Shown: positions 56,723 to 64,000 of the stretch, one piece after another
How positions within the stretch are numbered: the stretch's first letter is position 1
Layout: every line of letters begins with the position of its first letter
Source of the DNA: Beta vulgaris subsp. vulgaris
Lineage: Eukaryota; Streptophyta; Magnoliopsida; Caryophyllales; Amaranthaceae
Length of the DNA stretch: 64,000 nucleotides
Direction of reading: 5' to 3'
Assembly (NCBI RefSeq): GCF_026745355.1
Contig: NC_079209.1
Location: forward strand, 15,303,894 to 15,367,893
Made by a program: the position numbers and the translations under genes
The notes under the pieces: generated by a model
What the model saw: the letters and a program-made list of their open reading frames with translations, nothing else
Databases searched by the model: none
What the model was told of the DNA's origin: nothing

Positions 56723-57428
56723 CACTATTAGAATAATTGCTTATTATTGCGGTTTTACCTATACGCAGCAATAAACCACGTCAAGAGAAAATAATAAATC
56801 GAAAATAAACTTATTGTTGCGGTTCCCAACCAAAATCGCATCAATAGATATAAACAGGACAATTTTTCAAATTTGGCTGACTACTTTGACCATCTCTATT
56901 GCTGTGGTTTTTTAAAAAAACCGCAGCAATATATTAAAATATTAATATTTCTATCTATTGCTGTGGTTTCTTTAAAAAACTGCAGCAATAGAAAGGCCCA
57001 ATATTATATAATAGTGCTTTAAGTACAATCGCACCTCTCTCACTAAACCCTAAATGTAACCTTTGCCCGGCCACGCCTCCCTCACATCTCTCAATCTCCT
57101 CTCACTCTCCTCTCATGCCTCTCTATCTCCTCTCACTCTCCTCTCTCTTTCGCCTCTCACTCTCCTCTCACGCCTCTCTCTATCCTCTCACGCATCTCTT
57201 TCTCCTCACTCTTAATTCTTTGCCTCTTCTCTCCTTTTAATTATTCGCATGAATCGCATCTCGTCACCAACGAACATCATCAGATCGAACAAACATCGTC
57301 AATGTTTTCTCAACACATCAATTCATCTCTCATTAGATCGAACGCATTAATTCATCTCTCAGCAAATTTCATGCATCGTTTTGTATTTTTCATTATTAGA
57401 TCTGTTTAAACTTTTTAGCTAGATCTAT
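56723..57428. mobile_element. CACTA-type element, left part, split by a gypsy element
   Basis: Starts CACTATTAGAATAATTGC, a small variant of the family start, inserted in the LINE. ATTGYTGYGGTTTT motifs extend to ~56990, then CT-rich interior with repeated CTCTCACTCTCCTCTCACGC words. The gypsy LTR at 57429 interrupts it. The right half is beyond the window. Confidence 0.8.
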
Positions 57429-57915
57429 TGTTTCGGTTGGAAACGGTTAGCGTCCTCGCAAGAGTCCGCCAAGTCTGGAGAGCTCACGTCCTTGCTGGAA
57501 AGCTGCACAGGATGCAAACGTAAACTACCCTCGGGGTGGTTTTGAGGAAACCCCCTCCGACGCTCAAGTCAGATATTTGGACCAATTGGATGTAGAGAGA
57601 GAACATAGAGAGAGAGAGATAAGCTATTTTTAGTGTGTAAGAGAATGTACCTGCAGAATAGTACTATTGGGGTATTTATAGAAGTACTATTCCTCTGACA
57701 GGACGTATGATCCTTTGACACGTGTAGGGCTATGACGCATTTGACAGGTGGGAAGATTCCCTCTATTTTGTCTTGTTAGGCGTCCGCCAAACTGCCGGTC
57801 CAGGTGATGAACTGGCTCGAACGATCCCTTTAATGGTTTTATCATACTCGCGTCCATAGGTACGTTCGCGGTTGCTAATGAGAAGGCCGTTAATGAACTT
57901 TGTTATACCCATACA
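57429..57915 (-). repeat. 3' LTR of second gypsy element
   Basis: Begins TGTTTCGGTTGG right after CACTA sequence and ends CCCATACA before the polypurine tract. A TATTTATA sequence for minus-strand transcription lies at ~57673. The partner LTR is outside the window, so the ends are inferred. Confidence 0.7.
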
Positions 57916-57932
57916 ACTAGCCCCCCAGCATC
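57916..57932 (-). other. polypurine tract of second gypsy element
   Basis: On the minus strand GATGCTGGGGGGCTAGT, a G run immediately inside the LTR. Confidence 0.65.
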
Positions 57933-58214
57933 TTTTGTGGTCGTGACCACTGGAGATGTTGTCGGATGGACGCGGACATTTTTGTGACGGTATTTTTATA
58001 TTTTTACTTTTATTTTGATCTTTTGCCCTTTCCTAGTGGGGTATGTTCGTGGAGTGCCACGTGTCGTCGTAGGGAGTTGAAGAATTTCGAAAAGTTAATG
58101 ATTACCTTTTCCGAAAATCCCGCCCAAATGCTTTATTAGGTTTTAGTGTAGTATCGACACTTGGCACGCATCTGAGAGGAAGTTGAAGAGTTTACTTAAT
58201 CTTGGCCATTCACC

Positions 58215-58226
58215 TTGATATAAAAG
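58215..58226 (+). promoter_or_regulatory. candidate TATA box of the antisense unit
   Basis: TTGATATAAAAG, ~440 bp upstream of the unit's ATG at 58658, with splice-like CCAG/GTA sites at ~58503 and ~58600 in the leader. Its counterpart in the first gypsy element is at 9903. Confidence 0.5.
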
Positions 58227-58657
58227 CAAAAGGCGGTTTATTTTTGGAATTTTTATCCTCTTACTTACAAAAAATCCCTTTCTTCTTCCTCTTGCTCTTC
58301 TGACACAACCTCCATTGTTCGAACCTTCTCTCCTCCAAAACTCGACTTCTAGCGCTTAGCTCTTGCTGAAAAGTTCACCATTTTCTTAGTTTCTTCGTCC
58401 CGGTTCTTGTGATACTAAGAATTTCGCATTTCTCCGACCTGCATTGCCTGGGTTTGCGCTTTGCTTTGGCTTTTGTGGTTCTCTGGTGATTTTTCGGTCC
58501 CAGGTATAAGCTTTTGGTGTTTTCGGAGTTTCATCTGTCTTTTCGGCAAGTTTTGCTCTTTGTTTCCTTGCTTTTTTCCGGCGACCTTTCGTTTCCAGGT
58601 AACTCTACCCTTTTTCTTTTTCTTTCTTTAAGTCTTTTTTCTTCGCGTTTCGTTGTC

Positions 58658-60092
58658 ATGTCGGACCAATCTGATAGCCAAAATGTCGATGAAGTTTTTA
58701 TGACTGAAAGTGATCCCTCCTCCCCCTCTATTGCCCAAACTTCTGAGCCTGATCTCAGCCCTGTAGGGAGAACTAGGCTGTTAGCGGACATACCCCTTAC
58801 AACCGATAGAGAGAGAGAGTTGAGATCTAAATTCATTAATGACCCTTCTACTCCTGAGGAGCACAATTTGACTATGAGGTATCTGACCGCTAGCCAGAGT
58901 GGCGACAAGCAGACGCTTAGGGAACTCAGACATCAAATTCTAGCTAGGCGCACCCGTAGACATCCACCTTCGGATGCCGTCCCTGGTCTTGACGTTCTTC
59001 CTCTTAGGGAACATGCTTGGTTAGACAGTTTAGCGGACGCGGGGGTTAGAGTATCGTCCAACTTTTACGACCGTTTGCAGGAGTATGCGACTCCTAATCC
59101 CCCTATTATTGATTTAGGTGACGACAGTGATTCACCTGCTATGGCCCAAGAGGATAATGCTGAGGTTGTTTACCAGCGTCATACTGGGGTGGCGGCTTCT
59201 AAGGCTCCAATGGTTGAAGAAAGTTCTCAGTCTGGCCAAGAAGAGGCTGATGAGGTTGGGCCGGGAACGAATGCTCTTTGGCTTCCTGAGGACGCTTGCA
59301 ATGGTCCCCTCTCCGTAGTTATAGACGAGCAGTGGCGTCGGGATGCTTTGGAGTTGAATTATCCCCGGGTGGCCCGAAACTTATATCATATGCCGGCCCC
59401 TTACCGATTGGTCGTACCATCAGAAGGATCCATTATAACGGATTGCCCACCCGGTCACGTAGCCGTCTATACCCACCATTTTGAGTTTGGTCTTCGCTTC
59501 CCCCTGGATTCTTTTGTGGTGAAGATCCTGAATGCCTTCAATGTTTGTTTGGCGCAACTGACTCCTTTGGCCATTCGTAACCTCATCGCGTACATCTGGG
59601 TGGTACGCTTCCTTGACTTTCCCCAGACCGTCAACCTGTTTCGCCATCTTCATTGGTTGAAGAAGAATGGGTCCTCTCGTTTAGCTGGATGGTGGTCTCT
59701 TATGACGGCCGACAAAAAGATGACGGTCCAGCCTAAGATGACCAGCTTGAAAGGCTGGCAGGACGCTTTCTTCTGGGTGCGGGTGCCGGATGATTTTCCC
59801 GTGCGCCGTCATTTTACAGAACCTGCCCCTCACATGGAACAGCTAGCTCTGAAGCCGTTAACTGATGAAGAGTTAGCGGCCTATGATTACTTTGCCTCTG
59901 CTGACTATGATACTACTTTTGACGACGGGAAGGTCGTTAGGACCAAAGAGCCTTCCATCTGGCTCCCCCATACCAAGTATATCTTAGGAGACAGGCCGTT
60001 GTCGGCTCTCCTACTTTCTCCTGCTTATGAAAATGGTAAGTGTTGTTGTCGGATTGGTCCGTCTGATGGCGGTGGTATATATATAATTGTAT

Positions 60093-60132
<40 letters not shown>

Positions 60133-61558
60133 TTTAAACCGTTTTGGCTTATTTGTTTTGCAGGTCTTGATCATCTTGACCTTGACATTCTCGGCGTCGA
60201 TAGTGACTTTCGGCCGCTAACACACCTGCCCGGTCCTCCATCCTCTGACTACTTGACCATGCATAACTCTACCAATGGTCGCAGGGGAGGGAACCGTCAC
60301 GGACCCCAAACCGTCCGAAGAGGTCGCGGTCCCTCCGTCAGCACTCGCGTCCCATTGTCGCATCTACCTCAGCTGCCAATTCTCCCACTGTTCCCCCTAG
60401 GCCTTCAATCACCAGGACCGTTAATAGGGGTGGTTCAGTGAATAGGAGACGTTCTCGGGAGCAAACCGTCGAAGATTCCGCTGCCAATAAGAGGCAGGCG
60501 GTAGAGGGTCCTGGTACCTCTGCTGCGAACGAGGTGCTGGTGGAGGACTTGGATCCTTCAACTGAAGAGGCTCCAGCGGAGGGCGCTGCCGTCGCTGGTG
60601 CTGGCGTGGCTGGCGGTGGTTCTCTGGTTTCCCAGACCACTTCTTCCATCAAGGAGAAGTTGAGGGAGCTGATTGCCACTCCTAGCTTCCTTTCCAACCT
60701 TTCTCCGGGATCTTTTATAGGTTTCGGGAATGGATTGAGAAGAAGGAGGTGCCGCTAAGTGACACGGTGGCGGCCGCTTTCGCTCCCCAAACTGTGACCC
60801 CCGGTAAGATCTACCAGCCAAACTGGGACGTCAGGGAGGATGAATCCTTGTACTCTGACATCCCTGAGAACGGTGGCATTCTTGCTTACCGTATTCTCAA
60901 GGGTATGCAGCTGCCCTTGGACCGTCCTTCAGGCTCTCTGAAGACTCTTGCTGCTAGGCTGGCTCATGACCAGTTAGTGGTATGATTTTAACTCCTTTTT
61001 CTTCTCTTCCTTTTTTTTTTTTTTTTTTTTTTTTTTGTTGGCGTTTTAACCTCCTGTTTATTTTCGTAGGCCAATAATGCTGCTATTGAGCTGATAGAGC
61101 AGTACTTGGAGTACCAGAGGCTGGCGGACTCCTACAAGGCCTCGTTGGAGACATGCCAAGAATTACTTCAGGAGGCTGAGAAGAAAGTGGCGCCTCTGGA
61201 GGATGAAGTGGCGACCTTGAGGGACAGGGCGGCACTCGTGGAAGAGACGGAGGAGAATGTTAAGGCCCTGACTAAGGCTGTAGAGGCTGCTAACTCTGAG
61301 AAGGACATTGCCGTCCTTGAGGCTTCTACAGCTGAGGCTCGGGGTGCCGCCAAGGCCGTTGCTGACTTCAAGGCCTCTGATGAGTACGTGGCTGAGCTTC
61401 ACAAGCGGTACGATGGCGGCTGGGCAGCTGCCATGAGGTGCGTCTGCAAAACCGTTCCTGGTTTTGACTGGAACGTGATTGAAGACGCTCACGCTGCCGG
61501 CCAGCATCTGTCTCCGTTCGAAGGGGACCCGAATTTCGCCGACGAGGCGTATTGCTGA
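58658..61558 (+). CDS. antisense extra gene (aORF) of Tat/Retand-like element, PF04195-like
   Basis: Opposite strand to pol. Exon A 58658-60035 encodes ~459 residues with an acidic, serine-rich N-terminus. Its C-terminal half (roughly residues 245-390: FEFGLRFPLDSFVVKILNAF, LKKNG, KGWQDAFFWVRVPDDFPV) resembles the 'putative gypsy type transposon' family PF04195. An intron with GTAAGT, poly-T and TTTGCAG follows (60036-60163). Exon B (60164-60979) is shifted in frame near 60300 and 60720. A second poly-T intron ends TTCGTAG (60980-61069). Exon C (61070-61558) encodes ~160 residues of coiled coil (YKASLETCQELLQEAEKKV …). The start at 58658 is preferred over an in-frame ATG at 58514, which lies in leader with splice-like sites. 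Function unknown; the shifts suggest a decaying copy or unrecognised splicing. Confidence 0.65.
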
Positions 61559-61940
61559 TGTCGACCCTCGTGATTCTGAAGCCCCCCCTTCTTGAAGTTT
61601 TTGGCGGCCATCTCTTAGCTCCTCTTGTTCTTCAAACAGTTTTTAATTTCTTATTTTTCATCCTGTAAAGACTTCTTCAGATTTTGTAATATTGTAATCC
61701 GCCGTTTGTTGGCGTTTTTTGGATAATTGCTATGTTTAATTTTGCTGAGTACTTTTTATTTGGACTAAAAGCCTTTTCTTTTAGATTGGCCGCCACAGTA
61801 TATCTTTTTGTAGTTGGCCGCCAAGCCAGTAGCTTTTAATCTATGAAGTACTTTTGTTTATTTATCATATTTCCTGCTTTTGTTCTCCCTCGCTTTTTCG
61901 CGTTCACAATGTTCGTCGCGTCCGGCTTTGATTATGTCTT
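61559..61940. other. 3' end region of the antisense unit
   Basis: No gene. T-rich sequence with TTTGTAATATTGTAATCCG at ~61684, plausible as a 3' UTR. Confidence 0.4.
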
Positions 61941-61948
61941 TATCTTAG

Positions 61949-62338
61949 GTGTAGGGTCCACGTGACCGCAAAATATACTTAGCTTGTGGTATGGTTTTTT
62001 GTTTTTGTGTGCTAGGTCTGTCATGTGACCGTGAATGCGCTCAGCCTGTTATATGGCCTTTTGCTTCGTGTGCTAGGTCTGTCATATGACCGTTAATGCA
62101 CTTAGCCTGTTATATGGCTTTAGTTTGTGTGCTAGGTCTGTCATATGACCGTTAATGCACTTAGCCTGTTATATGGCTTTAGTTTGTGTGCTAGGTCTGT
62201 CATATGACCGTCAATGCACTTAGCCTGTTATATGGCTTTAGTTTGTGTGCTAGGTCTGTCATATGACCGTTAATGCACTTAGCCTGTTTATGGCTTTAGT
62301 TTGTGTGCTAGGTCTGTCATATGACCGTTAATGCACTT
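61949..62338 (+). repeat. 59 bp tandem array, ~6.5 copies
   Basis: Unit around GTGTGCTAGGTCTGTCATAT then GACCGTTAATGCACTTAGCC. The first copies are diverged and the last four nearly identical. Each unit contains CATATGACCG and TTATATGGC. It lies between the antisense gene and the end of integrase. Amplified tandem repeats in this region are a described property of Retand elements. Confidence 0.92.
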
Positions 62339-62340
62339 AC

Positions 62341-62455
62341 TTTTTCCGACAAAGATACGATACAATAACAAACAAGAGAATTTATCAGGACGCTAGTGTA
62401 GGTTTTATTATCTGTGTAATTCGTTCAAGGGCTCTTGGCCAATTACAATTGTTGC
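62341..62455. other. short spacer before integrase end
   Basis: AT-rich spacer with the 3' ends of two convergent transcription units, no feature. Confidence 0.4.
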
Positions 62456-63540
62456 CTACACATAATATTTTTTCAGAACATCCGCATTCCAGCAATTCTT
62501 GAGTTCTTTTCCGTCCATATCTTTGAGGATAAAGGAACCGGGGCCTATCTTCTTAGCGATTATGTACGGGCCTTCCCAGTTAGCAGTTAGCTTCCCCTCA
62601 GCATGCGCCTTGCCAGTGGCGGCTGTTCTCCTGAGGACGAGATCATTGACCTCCAGCTGTCTTTCCCAGACTCTCTTGTTGTAGGCCTTGCTAATTCTGT
62701 TCTTGTAAGCAGCCGCTCTTAATTCCGCCATGAGCCTTACCTCGGGTAAGAAATCCAGACTTTCTTTGAGAGCCTGCTCATTCTTGTCTAGATCTTGATG
62801 TTTCACCCGGTACGAGGGCAGACCCACCTCGACCGGCAACACTGCTTCTGCTCCGAAAGCCAGTTTGAAAGGATTTTCTCCTGTCGCCTCTTTTTCTGTT
62901 GTTCTGTTCGACCATAGGACGGCAGGCACCTTATCTGCCCATTTTCCCTTAAATTCATCCAGCTTCTTCTTTAGGGCGTTTAGGATTTGTTTTTCGCGGC
63001 CTCCTGGCCATTGCTTTGTGGGTGGCACACAGCTGAGTATGCAAATTTTACCCTGTACTCAGTCAGAAAAGCTTGAATTGGACGACAGTCGAACTGGACG
63101 CCATGGTCGAAAACAATAGCCATGGGAATCCCAAATCTTGTCATTATATTCTGCCAAATGAATCTCTTGACTTGGTGGGCTTTAATTTGAACTGTCGGTT
63201 CTGCTTCTATCCACTTTGTGAAATAATCTATGCCCACTATCAAGAACCTCCTTCCCCCAGTCGCTTTTGTAAACGGCCCCAGGATATCCATTCCCCACTG
63301 CGCGAACGGGATGGGGCAAAATATGGGCTGCAGATCATTGGCTGGTCTGTTGATGACGGGAGCAAATCTTTGACATTTATCACATTTTTTGACATAGCTT
63401 TGAGCATCCGCCAGCATGGTTGGCCAGTAGAATCCTGCCCTTAGCGCCTTTAACGCTAAAGCTTTTCCCCCAATGTGATTGCCGCAAATGCCCTCATGTA
63501 TTTCCTCCAGTATCTCTTCGCTTCCCACGCCGTTGCGCAT
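62456..63540 (-). pseudogene. gypsy integrase of second element, one frameshift
   Basis: 62980-63540 has an HHCC-type domain (HIGGKALALKALRAGFYWPT, CDKCQRF) and core sequence MDILGPFTKATGGRRFLIVG (first catalytic Asp) and IVFDHGVQFD (second). The frame shifts near 63000 at NGQ-EAAK. 62456-63028 then continues through LDEFKGKWADKVPAVLWSNR and AFGAEAVLPVEVGLPSYRV to a C-terminal NWEGPYIIAKKIGPGSFILK. Ordinary Tat-lineage integrase, disabled only by the shift. Confidence 0.9.
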
Positions 63541-64000
63541 TTCAGTAGAGGCAGGCTAAATGACTTTCTGTACAGCTCATCCCTGTATATGATGTACCAG
63601 TTTGCCTGTCGTCTTAACTTCTTCGCGGCTAACGGATTGCTTGGGAGTACCCCTGTCAGTTTGTATGCCACCAGCTCACTGAACCATTCTCCCTGTTGGT
63701 TTACCATGTTGACGGTCACAATCTCTTCTAAAATGCTCTTGTCTTTTTGCATGTCTATGGTGACCGTCCTTTCAACGTTGAATGAATTGGAGCTGGCTAG
63801 CTTAGAAAGAGCATCTGCTTTTGCGTTCTCGCTCGCGGTATGGCCTGACTTCGAAACGCCGAAGCTGAGCTATCAACTCTTTTGCCTTCTGCACATACTT
63901 GCCATGTTTCCTCCTAACTCAAAGTCCCCTTTCAACTGGCCGCTAACCAATTGAGAGCCAGTCTTTAGTAGTACTTTCTGGGCGCCAGCCGCCAAGCACA
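63456..64000 (-). pseudogene. additional RNase H-like domain and linker (partial)
   Basis: 63456-63752 is the linker before integrase (EWFSELVAYKLTGVLPSNPL, WYIIYRDELYRKSF). Beyond it the minus strand reads LVSGQLKGDFELGGKHGKYV and a degraded RExNxxADxLSKLA-type motif, as in the second RNase H of Tat elements. Frameshifted, and runs off the window. Confidence 0.7.

Larger units (their letters stand above)
57429..64000 (-). mobile_element. second Tat/Retand-like Ty3-gypsy element (truncated by window)
   Basis: Left (3') LTR 57429-57915, a polypurine tract, an opposite-strand extra gene (58658-61558), a 59 bp tandem array, then integrase and RNase H-like domains on the minus strand running off the window. 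Same plan as the element at 9109-20778, but LTR and protein sequences differ, so it is a different family of the same lineage. Confidence 0.9.

Noticed and set aside
58514..58657. Upstream ATG at 58514 as start of the antisense protein
   Set aside because: The extra 48 residues are Phe/Leu/Ser-rich and cross CAG/GTA splice-like sites, so they look like translated leader; the ATG at 58658 begins the acidic serine-rich N-terminus.

Overview
This is a stretch of nuclear genome from a flowering plant, most likely a eudicot. It has an intron-containing terpene synthase of the plant TPS-b type, Ty1-copia and Ty3-gypsy retrotransposons with plant-type primer sites, CACTA, hAT, Mutator-like and Stowaway elements, a tRNA-derived SINE, an L1-like LINE remnant and long trinucleotide arrays. 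The species cannot be named from the sequence. Apart from the one cellular gene, nearly everything that can be identified is mobile DNA or its debris, much of it nested.

1-4.6 kb: the right end of a CACTA element abuts an Athila-like gypsy integrase tail. Next come a minus-strand gag fragment, its primer site and a ~1.5 kb LTR carrying a 1,074 bp Mutator-like element (9 bp TSD). 4.6-23.6 kb: one complete but decayed copia element (TSD CCACA). A CACTA element (TSD GAA, itself holding a small hAT with TSD GCGGTGGT) splits its gag. An 11.7 kb Tat/Retand-like gypsy element (TSD AGAGT) splits its integrase.

23.85-27.82 kb (minus): a seven-exon terpene synthase that splices in silico to 560 residues with RRX8W, RDR, DDTYD and NSE/DTE-type motifs. 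It has no room for a plastid transit peptide. Intron 4 carries a 254 bp solo LTR. The copia element sits about 250 bp beyond the stop codon.

28-57 kb: gene-poor sequence built from hAT elements (4.5 kb, 4.2 kb, 0.66 kb, 0.58 kb), two more CACTA copies, several Stowaway MITEs, a SINE, inverted-repeat structures, microsatellites and a LINE remnant. The LINE is interrupted by a hAT and then by a third CACTA element. 57.4 kb to the end: a second Tat/Retand-like gypsy element inserted in that CACTA element and running off the window.

The most interesting recurring pattern is in the two Tat/Retand-like elements. Each carries, between the end of integrase and the 3' LTR, a transcription unit on the strand opposite to gag-pol. 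Both units have their own TATA-like site, poly-T introns, a PF04195-like region (clear in one, decayed in the other), a coiled-coil last exon and a tandem array in or just beyond the unit. A second pattern is the hAT group: TIRs of the form TAGRGRTG, 8 bp TSDs, and each copy with its own private subterminal repeat. The two large copies also share a central promoter-leader-intron layout.
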